DNA of 64,000 bases from Pictodentalium vernedei (lineage: Eukaryota; Mollusca; Scaphopoda; Dentaliida; Dentaliidae): contig CM062290.1 in NCBI GenBank assembly GCA_031216915.1, positions 258,454,291-258,518,290 of the forward strand. Reading direction: 5' to 3'. The notes beneath the pieces are model-generated. The model was not told the DNA's origin and did not search any database. It saw only the letters and a list, made by a program, of their open reading frames with translations. Of this stretch, positions 22,729-33,128 are shown in pieces (the first letter of the stretch is position 1; each line of letters opens with the position of its first letter). The position numbers were made by a program, and so were the translations under genes.

Positions 22729-22929
22729 ATTAATCGCTTATTATGTAATTTTACTTTTTTTACAATGATTGGGACAGTGGTTGGATAGAACAAGCACTGC
22801 TAGACATCTCAGAGTCTGTATTATTACAAATACTTTATATGAACAGATTATTACCAATTTCCACAAAATACAGATTAAAAAAGTTGAAAGGGTTAAAATG
22901 ACTGGAGGCCTGATTGGTGGGATTTTGTT

Positions 22930-25692
22930 TTCTAGAGACCTGAATACCCCTCCAAGGATGCTGTATACCAAATAACAATAGATTCTGACTGGTATATCCA
23001 AAGAAGAGGAATTTTAAGAATATTCCTCAGATTGCAAATAGTTAAAATTCAGATTGTTGTAAGAACGCATAAGAAATTCAGGTACTTGATTTTAGTAAAT
23101 GCCAATCCAACTAAGGACGCTGTATACCAAATAAGAAAGATTGTGACTGGTGAACCTGAATAGGAAGATTTTCAAAGAAATTTCCTATATTGCATGAAGT
23201 TTCATTTTGGTATCTCATAAGAAGCCCAAATTTAAACAGGTGTGTGTGTGTTTGTGTGCAGCATATTTATTGATTTCATTGAAACTGAAATGGTCCACCT
23301 CAAACAGCACTAACATAAAATATTACTTAAATCTTGACACCCGTAAGGATGCTGTATGCTAAATATCAAAAGATTCCGACAGGTGATTCTGGAAATAAAG
23401 ATTTAAAAAGATGATTTCTCATATTGGACTGTGTTAAAATTTTGGCTCCCATAGCAAGCCGAAATATTAACCTTGGGACTTCATAAAATAATCTGTGTGG
23501 CAGACAACAGTTCATTCCTGGATTTTTGAGGATGCTATGCTGTTTTGTTCAGAGAGCACATTCCTATAGCTTTTCGACTAACTGCATAGCATCAGCCCTT
23601 TCCAATAGGGTATCACGTGACATCATAGCATCAGCAACAGCAAAGATATGTCAGCTTGTTACCTCCAGTCAAGTCTGAAAATGTGCTGAAGCGAAGTCAC
23701 AGGTTTGGTTATGTTACCCCACTATACAATGAATTAAGTGAAGTGTTCATAAGGCTGTATACATGTTATGACTGAAGGGTGTTTAAAGAAATGCTTTGTA
23801 ATTTACTGTGCTTTGCATGTATTGGAAATTAAGTTTTCTCTCAACATAGAATAGGTTTTTCATATTGGTATCTGATCACTTTTCAACAGCTTCACAAGCA
23901 CCATACAATGTAATTTTGTCACTATGTAAGAGGGTTAAGATAGATCCAGCCAAACCCAATTTTAATTGAATGAAATAAAAATATAGTTTAAACAAAAAAC
24001 CCTGCTCTAAGCAAGTATGTCTGTTTCTCAACTTCCATGCCCCCCCCCCCCCCCCCACACTCCTCCCCAGCAGCATACATCCTATACTTGACATTAAATT
24101 ATGTTGAAAAACGATCAGTTTTGCCAAAAAAACCCAGTTTAATTGCAGTCAAAAAGGACATGACTGAAACTTGTTTTTTGGGATGAATTAGTACTTTTTT
24201 TGCTGGGGGTGGGGGGATGTTTTTAAACACTCATAAACAGAAGAAATCATCAAGGAAATCACAGCTTTTGTTTAAAATTTGTTTATTACCATCAAAGATC
24301 TAAAGAAGAAGTTCTTACTAAGTTAAAGTTATAGTTCCAACAAGGAGCCCACAATTAAAACCCAGGGACTTGATTTGAACTAACTTGAATCTGACACCAC
24401 AAAGGATGTTATGTATCAAAATTCTAAGATTTAGATTGGTGAATCTGAACAAGATTTTTAAAGAACATTTCTCATATCGAACTAATTTAAAATTTTGGCT
24501 CCCATACTTGATTTGAAGAAGCTTGAATCTAATTCCCATGATGATGATGAACACCCAATATCAAAAGATTCGGAGTGATGGATATGAAAAAGATTTTTGA
24601 AGGTTTTTCCTCATATTGTACGAAGTTAAATTTTGAGCTCCCCAAAGGAACCAAAATATGGACTTGAGGACTTTATTTGAACAAACTTGAATCTGACCCC
24701 CATAAAGATACTGTATACCAAATATCAAAAGATTCTAACTAATGGATCTGCAAAAGAAAGTTTTTAAAGAATATTCCTAATACCGAACTAAACTGAAATT
24801 CAGGCTCCCATAGGGAGTGCAAATATGAACCCAGAAACTTGAAACAAATAATTTTGAATTTAACCCTAAGAATGCTAAATATCAAAAGATTCTGAATGGT
24901 GGGTCTTAAGATGGAGACTTTAAAAGAACTTTTTTTATATTGCACAAACTGAAATTCAGGTTTCCATAAGAAGTCCAAACATGAACCCAGGGACTTGAAT
25001 TGAACAAACTTCAATCTGTCCCCCATAAGGATGTCACATACTAAATATTAAAGATTCTGGTTGGTGGCTTTGGAGAATTTTTTTTTTTAATTTTTGAATA
25101 GTGCTGACTCAGCATATTCTTAATACCAGTAGTGTTAAAATAAGTATCCCCTTCCCTATGGTACCTCATGACACAACCAATTGCAATTTTTCACTAGACC
25201 TGAGGATGCTTCATACTGAATAACAATTCTCTGTTCCATGCAGTTTTAAGATATGTGTGTTTAAATTTTTTGCTTCAAGGGTTCTCACTGAGGAGGGGTG
25301 AGGGGACCTAATTTTTGCACAAATCAAGCTCAATACTGCTCCTCCCAGCATGAGTCCAAATATTGCTGCAAAACTTTCTTTCAATGATGATGAAGACATA
25401 CAAACTTGAAATTTCAGCACAAAAGTTGCATACTGAATTTCAAAGCATTATGGCTCCTGGTTTATCAGATTTTTAAAGATTAGTGAGCCTTTTTGGCATT
25501 GCTCGAAGCCCATAAGCCTTTGCAACTTCTAATAAACAAACTTAGATGGGTACCCTGCCAAACATAATTTGTGCCAAGTTTGGGGGCAGTAGTTCTGAAG
25601 AATATAGAAAATGCAAATGTTAACATACGGCAGACGATAGATGCAAAGTGTTGACAATAGCCCACCCTGATTTTCAGGCAGGTAAGCTAAAA
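22930..25692. repeat. Degenerate tandem array with hairpin tail
   Basis: Units contain 'atgctgtataccaaata', 'caaaagattctga(a/c)tgg', 'agaatattcctcatattg' and 'ccataagaagcccaaat', spaced irregularly at about 150-200 bp. The right end is 'gttgacaatagcccaccctg', then a hairpin-like segment and GTAAGCTAAAAAC near 25655-25692, the same tail plan as the elements ending at 5519, 10145 and 16479. No AATGAAAGTG head was found, so the left end is lost or different. A poly-C tract lies at about 24040-24056. Confidence 0.55.
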
Positions 25693-26007
25693 ACACAAAA
25701 ATATAGGAGGATAACTGTACTCCTAGACAATTTTTTGCATTCTAGAATGCCAGACCTGCATTTGTATCTATGCTTACCACTTTAGAAGACTCTTATCCCA
25801 CACATTGGTAACAGAAGCCTATTAACTCTTAACAAGTTGAGCATTTTTCTGAACTTTGTTTTCATTAAATCTAGTCATGGCTGTTGTGAAGCAGTAAAGA
25901 CTAGATTTGATGAACAATTCATGAAAATTTAACTAAACAAATCAGTCGTCAAAAAGGTTTTATTTTCACGAAAGGAAACTGGGATAAAAGTTCCCAAAAT
26001 CTAGTTA
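25693..26007. repeat. Partial TTAA palindromic MITE at about 25822-25945
   Basis: TTAACTCTTAACAAGTTGAG then 'attaaatctagtcatggctg' and 'agactagatttgatgaac' form the arms and centre of the family seen at 41354. The right end is not clear. Bases 25693-25821 are unremarkable. Confidence 0.5.
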
Positions 26008-26421
26008 TTCAGTGAATTGGATGTCTCTTAATTTAATATCTATGTTAAATGAATATAATTTCTAAACACAAAACCATTTCCCACACCTTCAGTACAAATT
26101 TGACCTGTCAATTACATATAGGTTATAGAGAAAACTTGAATACAAATTCTTGCAATATGTTGAGAAATTATTGTGACAATCACCAAATTCCCCTTGTTCA
26201 TGACCAATTTGGCCTCAGCACATCCAATACAGGCATTTAATTTCTTATATCTTGTTCGACAGAGCTCTATGAGCTTTGTCAAACAAGATATAATAGAATT
26301 TATGCTCAGTTCAATTATCTCTAGAATACAGCAAAGTCTCCAATCCCTGGTAACTGAATATTCCTGTTAACTGAATAATTTCACTGACAAAGTGCTATTC
26401 AATTAACAGGGTTTTACCGTA
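26008..26421. mobile_element. MITE with CAGTG...-type ends, TA target, decayed
   Basis: The left end CAGTGAATTGGATGTCTC has lost several bases relative to the family. The right end is AACAGGGTTTTACCG-TA. The central palindrome (TATCTTGTTCGACAGAGCTC and inverse) is at about 26246-26292. Confidence 0.7.
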
Positions 26422-27757
26422 ATAGATTTGCTGTTCTTGACAGGATCTCCACCAGCAAGCCTCAAGGTTTAAACAAACAACCAGCACTTGTTTACCACAG
26501 TGAAAAAAGTAACATTTCACTTCCTGGGGTTTCTACTGGGAATATATTGCTGCTAAGATGGCATGAAACCCAAGAAATAAATAGTGTTTAGCTGCAAGAA
26601 CATGGTTAGACAAAAAGAAATGATACTTTTATACTACAAGCATACTCTCTCAGACACAGGATGGGTCAGCTGCGTATACAAGAAGTGTTTGAACTAGATG
26701 AAGCAATCAGGAAGAAACCCTACCATAACAATAAATGAATGGTCGTAACATATGGAACAGTCCACGGTTTGTGCATACTTTCTTTCTCCCTGGGGCCAGT
26801 TTATGATTACTTTAGTGTGATTTAGTCTGGAACCTGATTGAAAGTGCCCACATTCTGTATTAATTACCCTGAATCTGTTATCAATAAACCTACACAGGAA
26901 AATTGTTCTATGTAAGGCCATGCAAACTTCATATTTTGTTTCACAAAACATTACAAGTTATCTCGGGCAGCATCCAGGGTACATGGAGATTTATTACAGA
27001 TTTATTAACTGAATGTCAGTTTTAATCCCTGAGGCTTCAAGCCAAAGGATTTAAAAAGAGGCATCCAGGTTTTAAATCTCCATGTACACTAGATGTAGCC
27101 TGAGGCAATGATTTTGTCACACCTCCTAATACAGAAATAATGCCGAGATGTACACGTTTCAATAAATTTGACAAACAATCCCAACTTGAACCTCAAATGA
27201 TAAAGCTGAACTCCTGCACTGAGCCTCAAATTTGGAAGCAAAAGAGTTGTGATTTGCCATCTACCGATTGTTAAAAATGTGTACATGCACCAATAGTGAG
27301 AAGACAAATAGGCCAATGAACTACAGTCAATTTTCTCATTCTTCCCAGAAGAAAAATGTGGAATGAACTTTTTTTCTCAAGAATTCATAAAGGCCTCCAT
27401 GAAACCAGTTTAATTCAACACACACTGAAACTACCATGAAAAAGATGAACAAAAATAAATGCTATTACTAGACTAGAACAGATTGAGTCTGTTGACTGAG
27501 ATAGACTGATTGAGGTCAGGGGTGTAGCAAGGATTTTCAATTTGGGGGGCGCACAACCCTTTAGGTGGGGGAGGGTCCTTGAATGACATACCATAGGTTT
27601 GTTTGTCCCCAAAGGTCTTTTAGCCAAGGAGGAGGAGGAGAGTTTAAGAAGGGGTACTCCCTCTCAACAGTTGGGGTCTGAGAGAGTCTCACCCAGGAAA
27701 TTTTTTTCAATTTATAAACCCCTGAGCTTCAATCTGAGGTCATCTACGAACTCAAAC
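26422..27757. other. Unassigned; SINE fragment and one foldback
   Basis: Bases 26470-26540 ('cacttgtttaccacagtgaa', 'tttcacttcctggggtttc') are the head of the non-tRNA SINE-like repeat. Bases 26971-27085 form an inverted pair (GGTACATGGAGATTTA / TTAAATCTCCATGTACA) about 115 bp long. No coding gene is supportable, and the short open frames between show no motif. Confidence 0.4.
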
Positions 27758-27961
27758 TGAGGTAATTTATCACAAAGGAAACATAATTTTTATGACAATC
27801 AACAAGTTTTTCCGAGTATCATGCTTCACCAATGAGGAAGGTATGTTGTATAAGTGACTGCATTCTTAGAGGGCCTAAATATTTTGAAGAACCTATGTTT
27901 ATGAGATCGGATGAGACAGAAATTTACTGTTTAGTCTGATTTGGGTGAACATTTTCTCAAG

Positions 27962-30430
27962 GAAAATCTAAATTTTATAGTAAATTTCCTTTCTTATTAT
28001 ACCTACCACAATTGTTTACTTCAGGCTTGCACTACAGTGGAAGTCCCTAACTCGGATAAAATACTCTCTATTTTTGTCTTTCCCAAGCAATTTGGGAAAG
28101 AAAAGTGGTGCAAAAGCACCAATAAAAAATAAGCCAAAACTGGGTTGAGTGCAACCGGCGCAGACCCAGTACGGGACGCTCTCTCCCATGTACAACTCCA
28201 CGACTTCCGTTGCCAGTGCGCATATACCGTCTCTAAAGACTCATTCTTTTTGAATCCGTCAACGTTAGAGTTATGTGATCAGCGGGCAGGAAAGATTCTT
28301 TACCCGTAAAGAAGACGGGAGGGCCTCCATGTAAACAATTGTGGTAGGTATAATAAGAAAGGAAATTTACTATAAAATTTAGATTTCTTATCAACCTACT
28401 CACAATTGTTTACTTCAGGTTGAATAGACAAAAGGCCGGAGGGAATCGCATAACCAACCCACACATAACCCCAGTGCACTGGAACCGTGAAGCAGAAGGA
28501 AGAGGTCCCGAGGCTTATCAACCATAATGTCGCAATCATTGGTAAACGACAATGAAAGGAGACATATGGGCCTGTGTGACACACAGACAGAAAAAGGGCA
28601 GTAACAGCACAAGGTTGAAACTGACCTTCAAGAAGCCTAATGGCTATGGCAGACAACAGCCTGAGCAGAAGAAAGAGGACCCAGGGCAAAAAGGTCCTCC
28701 GACTGCTCCTGCAACTGGCGCAAATAAAAGGTGGAGAAAGTAGAAGCATTTCTCCAGTAGGCTGCCTGCATAACATCCGACAACTTGACGGAGTTAGAAT
28801 AAGCCCAAGAGGTGGACAGTGCCCGCACCTCGTGGGCAGAAATACGATTGGTAATACAATCGCCAGCTGCTAAACGACCATAAGCCGTACGAATAGCAAG
28901 ACAAATCCATCGAGAAATGGATTGAGGAGAGATCTTCTGTCGACCCGTAATAAGAGACAGAAAAAAACGTTTCCTGCCTTTCCGTATGAAGTGTGTCCGA
29001 TCGAGATAAATCCGAATAGCACGGACCGGACAGAGCAAAGGGTGATTACCCTCAACAGAAGGAAGAGACCTGATACAGATAGGAGGAGGAGTAGTATCTG
29101 GTAACTGATTCTTGGCCAAAAAGGAGCAATCAGTGGCAAAAGTAACACTGTTGGGAGCGCTCCTAAAAAAGGCCGAGTCAACCGAGAGGGCGTGAAGCTC
29201 ACTAACCCGTCTGGCCGAAGCAAATGCCATCAGAAAAGCCGTCTTATATGTGAGAAAATGCATATCCATCTGGGATAAAGGTTCGAACGGCGCCCCCCCC
29301 CCCCCCCCCCCCCCCCAAGCAAAGCAGCACCCACGAAAGATACCATCGTGGAGTAAGCTGCAAAGTCTGAGGCCTTTTCAAAGAAAAGTGCCGAACAAGC
29401 TTGGAGAGGTAAGGATTAGTGCCGATACAACGCTTCCCCACATAAGAAAAAGTCTCTGAAAGCATGGACCTGTAACCCTTGATGGTAACAGGCTGGAGAC
29501 CCCAAGAATCAAACAGATATACCAGAAACTCTGCAATCTGTGAAATCGAAGGATTGGCATAATCAACAGAGTGATCAGCACACCATCGACAGAAGACCTT
29601 CCATTTAGCTGCATAAGCTAAACCAGTGGAGTGCCTCCTTGAAGAAGAAATGCACTCCACTGCTCGTCTCGAAAAACCTCTACGGAGGAGACAGGACCTG
29701 ACAAAAGATATGCGTGAAGGCACAACGAAGTCGGGTCGATGTGAAACCTCCTCAGGCGACCTTGACAAAGAAGGTCGCGACGTAGCGGGAGACGTGCCGG
29801 AACCGCCGCCATCAGCGAGCGGAGCTGATTGATCCACACCCGCTGAGGCGACAGTGGAGCGATCAGAATGATTCGACAACTGCAGGTTCGAATTTTGGCG
29901 AGAATCAGAGGAAGAATCGGAACCGGTGGGAAGGCGTAGCCGACTAGACTGTTCCAATCGAGTGACAGAGCGTCCACGGCAAAAGCCAGAGGATCTGGAC
30001 ACGGAGACACGAAAGTGTCCACCTGATGGTTCCAACGAGTCGCAAAGAGGTCGATGTCGCCCCAGAAAAGCGAACCTGAGATACTTCCGTGACGCCCGAT
30101 GCATCGGAACGTGGAAGTAAGCGTCTCGCAGGTCGATGCTGGCTGTGAAATCTCCCTGGTGAATTGATCGGCGGACCGACCTGAAAGTCTCCATGCTGAA
30201 CTTGGGAGCAATGATAGACTGGTTCAGGATACTCAGATCGATAACCGGTCGGAGTCGGCTGTCCTTCTTCGGCACCAAGAACAGGCGGGAATAGAAACCC
30301 ACTGACTGAATGTTCTTGACGACCTCGATCGCCCCCTTTGCCAGGAGATTGCCAATCTCCATGGACAAAAGTTCCCGACATAAAACGTCTGAAGGAACTG
30401 TGGTTGGAAGAGGCACCCTTGACAGAGTGG
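27962..30430 (-). mobile_element. DIRS-type retroelement, copy A, truncated and internally deleted
   Basis: The left terminus (about 27962) is followed by the left inverted-terminal-repeat sequence (about 28002-28247) and the internal complementary region (28333-28420). Then come, on the minus strand, recombinase and part of RT. The right part (rest of RT, gag, right terminal repeat) is absent because the unit ends at 30430. See the chimeric reading frame for the internal deletion. Confidence 0.9.
28637..30416 (-). pseudogene. RT-tyrosine recombinase chimeric relic of DIRS copy A
   Basis: From 30416 down, an open frame of 390 residues begins within the RT (PSDVLCRELLSMEIGNLL, FLVPKKDSRLRPVIDLSILN, SIDLRDAYFHVPMH, RKYLRFAFLGR). 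The 1,043-base deletion at 30055-30057 then switches it into the frame used by the recombinase (HRPLCDSLEPSGGH, then YAAKWKVFCRWC). The C tract at 29293-29316 (24 C) shifts the frame again, ending it with AVRTFIPDGYAF. The rest of the recombinase continues as 210 open residues (28637-29269) with FASARRVSELHAL (Arg I), SAHEVRALS (His-x-x-Arg) and STFSTFYLRQL with the expected nucleophile Tyr. The RT palm with YLDD and all of RNase H are missing. Confidence 0.85.
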
Positions 30431-30669
30431 TAATTTATCACAAAGGAAACATAATTTTTATGACAATCAACAAGTTTTTCCGAGTATCATGCTTCACCAA
30501 TGAGGAAGGTATGTTGTATAAGTGACTGCATTCTTAGAGGGCCTAAATATTTTGAAGAACCTATGTTTATGAGATCGGATGAGACAGAAATTTACTGTTT
30601 AGTCTGATTTGGGTGAACATTTTCTCAAGGAAAATCTAAATTTTATAGTAAATTTCCTTTCTTATTATA

Positions 30670-30915
30670 CCTACCACAATTGTTTACTTCAGGCTTGCAC
30701 TACAGTGGAAGTCCCTAACTCGGATAAAATACTCTCTATTTTTGTCTTTCCCAAGCAATTTGGGAAAGAAAAGTGGTGCAAAAGCACCAATAAAAAATAA
30801 GCCAAAACTGGGTTGAGTGCAACCAGCGCAGAGCCAGTACGGGACGCTCTCTCCCATGTACAACTCCACGACTTCCGTTGCCAGTGCGCATATACCGTCT
30901 CTAAAGACTCATTCT
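30670..30915. repeat. Left inverted terminal repeat of DIRS copy B
   Basis: The sequence 'cctaccacaattgtttactt' through 'ctctaaagactcattctttt' is the reverse complement, with scattered mismatches, of 36907-37150. It contains a local hairpin (CTTTCCCAAGCAATTTGGGAAAG) and a short inverted pair (GTGGTGCAAAAGCACCA). Confidence 0.9.
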
Positions 30916-31000
30916 TTTTGAATCCGTCAACGTTAGAGTTATGTGATCAGCGGGCAGGAAAGATTCTTTACCCGTAAAGAAGACGGGAGGGCCTCCATGT

Positions 31001-31091
31001 AAACAATTGTGGTAGGTATAATAAGAAAGGAAATTTACTATAAAATTTAGATTTCTTATCAACCTACTCACAATTGTTTACTTCAGGTTGA
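31001..31091. promoter_or_regulatory. Internal complementary region of DIRS copy B
   Basis: The first half (AAACAATTGTGGTAGGTATA... to AAATTTAGATTT) is the reverse complement of the element's left tip. The second half (CTTATCAACCTACTCACAAT...) is the reverse complement of its right tip. In DIRS1-type elements this region templates circularisation of the replication intermediate. The two halves meet in TTT, placing the junction at a short A/G-rich overlap. Confidence 0.88.
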
Positions 31092-31304
31092 ATAGACAAA
31101 AGGCCGGAGGGAATCGCATAACCAACCCACACATAACCCCAGTGCACTGGAACCGTGAAGCAGAAGGAAGAGGTCCCGAGGCTTATCAACCATAATGTCG
31201 CAATCATTGGTAAACGACAATGAAAGGAGACATATGGGCCTGTGTGACACACAGACAGAAAAAGGGCAGTAACAGCACAAGGTTGAAACTGACCTTCAAG
31301 AAGC

Positions 31305-33128
31305 CTAATGGCTATGGCAGACAACAGCCTGAGCAGAAGAAAGAGGACCCAGGGCAAAAAGGTCCTCCGACTGCTCCTGCAACTGGCGCAAAAAAAAGGT
31401 GGAGAAAGTAGAAGCATTTCTCCAGTAGGCTGCCTGCATAACATCCGACAACTTGACGGAGTTAGAATAAGCCCAAGAGGTGGACAGTGCCCGCACCTCG
31501 TGGGCAGAAATACGATTGGTAATACAATCGCCAGCTGCTAAACGACCATAAGCCGTACGAATAGCAAGACAAATCCATCGAGAAATGGATTGAGGAGAGA
31601 TCTTCTGTCGACCCGTAATAAGAGACAGAAAAAAACGTTTCCTGCCTTTCCGTATGAAGTGTGTCCGATCGAGATAAATCCGAATAGCACGGACCGGACA
31701 GAGCAAAGGGTGATTACCCTCAACAGAAGGAAGAGACCTGATACAGATAGGAGGAGGAGTAGTATCTGGTAACTGATTCTTGGCCAAAAAGGAGCAATCA
31801 GTGGCAAAAGTAACACTGTTGGGAGCGCTCCTAAAAAAGGCCGAGTCAACCGAGAGGGCGTGAAGCTCACTAACCCGTCTGGCCGAAGCAAATGCCATCA
31901 GAAAAGCCGTCTTATATGTGAGAAAATGCATATCCATCTGGGATAAAGGTTCGAACGGCGCCCCCCCCCCCCCCCCCCCCAAGCAAAGCAGCACCCACGA
32001 AAGATACCATCGTGGAGTAAGCTGCAAAGTCTGAGGCCTTTTCAAAGAAAAGTGCCGAAAAAGCTTGGAGAGGTAAGGATTAGTGCCGATACAACGCTTC
32101 CCCACATAAGAAAAAGTCTCTGAAAGCATGGACCTGTAACCCTTGATGGTAACAGGCTGGAGACCCCAAGAATCAAACAGATATACCAGAAACTCTGCAA
32201 TCTGTGAAATCGAAGGATTGGCATAATCAACAGAGTGATCAGCACACCATCGACAGAAGACCTTCCATTTAGCTGCATAAGCTAAACCAGTGGAGTGCCT
32301 CCTTGAAGAAGAAATGCACTCCACTGCTCGTCTCGAAAAACCTCTACGGAGGAGACAGGACCTGACAAAAGATATGCGTGAAGGCACAACGAAGTCGGGT
32401 CGATGTGAAACCTCCTCAGGCGACCTTGACAAAGAAGGTCGCGACGTAGCGGGAGACGTGCCGGAACCGCCGCCATCAGCGAGCGGAGCTGATTGATCCA
32501 CACCCGCTGAGGCGACAGTGGAGCGATCAGAATGATTCGACAACTGCAGGTTCGAATTTTGGCGAGAATCAGAGGAAGAATCGGAACCGGTGGGAAGGCG
32601 TAGCCGACTAGACTGTTCCAATCGAGTGACAGAGCGTCCACGGCAAAAGCCAGAGGATCTGGACACGGAGACACGAAAGTGTCCACCTGATGGTTCCAAC
32701 GAGTCGCAAAGAGGTCGATGTGGGGATGTCCCCAGAGATCGCAAAGCGACTGGAACACTGCCCTGTGAAGCATCCACTCGGTGGAAATAACCCTGCCCTG
32801 TCGGGACAGGGAGTCGGCTAGGACATTCAGACAAACGGGAATGTGACGAACAACCACTCCGGCGTGTACATCCTGAGCGAGCAGTAGAAGATCCCGAGCT
32901 AATTCGTACATCGGAACCGAGTGCGTGCTGCCCTGGTTCCGAATGTAAGCAACCACTGTCGAATTGTCGGATAGCAGAAGGACCTGGCGATTCGACAGGT
33001 GAGGGATCCACTGCCTGAAACTCAGAAGAAGAGCAAGAAGCTCCTTCTGGTTGATGTGTAGAGCTGCTTGATTCTGGTCCCACATCTCGTGAAGGGAAAG
33101 ACCGAGAGGATCCAACGTCGCACCCCAT
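31305..33128 (-). CDS. Tyrosine recombinase (integrase) of DIRS copy B, catalytic Tyr replaced
   Basis: The 607-residue frame is open. Residues 1-280 are Ser/Arg-rich and overlap the RT/RNase H frame. Residues about 280-380 form the SAM-like core-binding part (AAKWKVFCRWCADHSVDYA, GYRSMLSETFSYVG). Six Gly at about 384-389 are coded by a 20-base C tract. The catalytic domain follows: Arg I in FASARRVSELHAL (R418), the His-x-x-Arg box SAHEVRALSTSWAY (H543, R546) and AAYWRNASTFSTFFLRQL. In copy A and copy C the last motif reads FYL, giving the expected nucleophile Tyr; here it is Phe at residue 579 (T-to-A on the plus strand at 31393). The enzyme would join the circular cDNA to the target, but this copy is predicted inactive. 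The first Met is arbitrary; the true start may be internal or by frameshift from upstream. Confidence 0.88.
   Translation of the reverse strand: MGCDVGSSRSFPSRDVGPESSSSTHQPEGASCSSSEFQAVDPSPVESPGPSAIRQFDSGCLHSEPGQHALGSDVRISSGSSTARSGCTRRSGCSSHSRLSECPSRLPVPTGQGYFHRVDASQGSVPVALRSLGTSPHRPLCDSLEPSGGHFRVSVSRSSGFCRGRSVTRLEQSSRLRLPTGSDSSSDSRQNSNLQLSNHSDRSTVASAGVDQSAPLADGGGSGTSPATSRPSLSRSPEEVSHRPDFVVPSRISFVRSCLLRRGFSRRAVECISSSRRHSTGLAYAAKWKVFCRWCADHSVDYANPSISQIAEFLVYLFDSWGLQPVTIKGYRSMLSETFSYVGKRCIGTNPYLSKLFRHFSLKRPQTLQLTPRWYLSWVLLCLGGGGGGAPFEPLSQMDMHFLTYKTAFLMAFASARRVSELHALSVDSAFFRSAPNSVTFATDCSFLAKNQLPDTTPPPICIRSLPSVEGNHPLLCPVRAIRIYLDRTHFIRKGRKRFFLSLITGRQKISPQSISRWICLAIRTAYGRLAAGDCITNRISAHEVRALSTSWAYSNSVKLSDVMQAAYWRNASTFSTFFLRQLQEQSEDLFALGPLSSAQAVVCHSH

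Larger units (their letters stand above)
27761..30430. repeat. Left unit of a tandem duplication (flank plus DIRS copy A)
   Basis: Starting at GGTAATTTATCACAAAGG, this stretch repeats 30429-34137 almost base for base. The repeat includes about 200 bases of flank that are not part of the retroelement. I saw only four substitutions, a C-tract length change (24 versus 20) and one 1,043-base deletion (copy B bases 32722-33764). The lengths agree exactly once these are counted (2,670 bases). Because unique flank is included, the duplication happened after insertion or is an assembly product; it is not a second transposition. Confidence 0.9.

Noticed and set aside
28396..28776. Minus-strand open frame with FICASCRSSRRTFLPW as a gene (and its twin at 31064-31444)
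   Set aside because: Shadow of the recombinase 3' end in another frame; its duplication only reflects the tandem unit.
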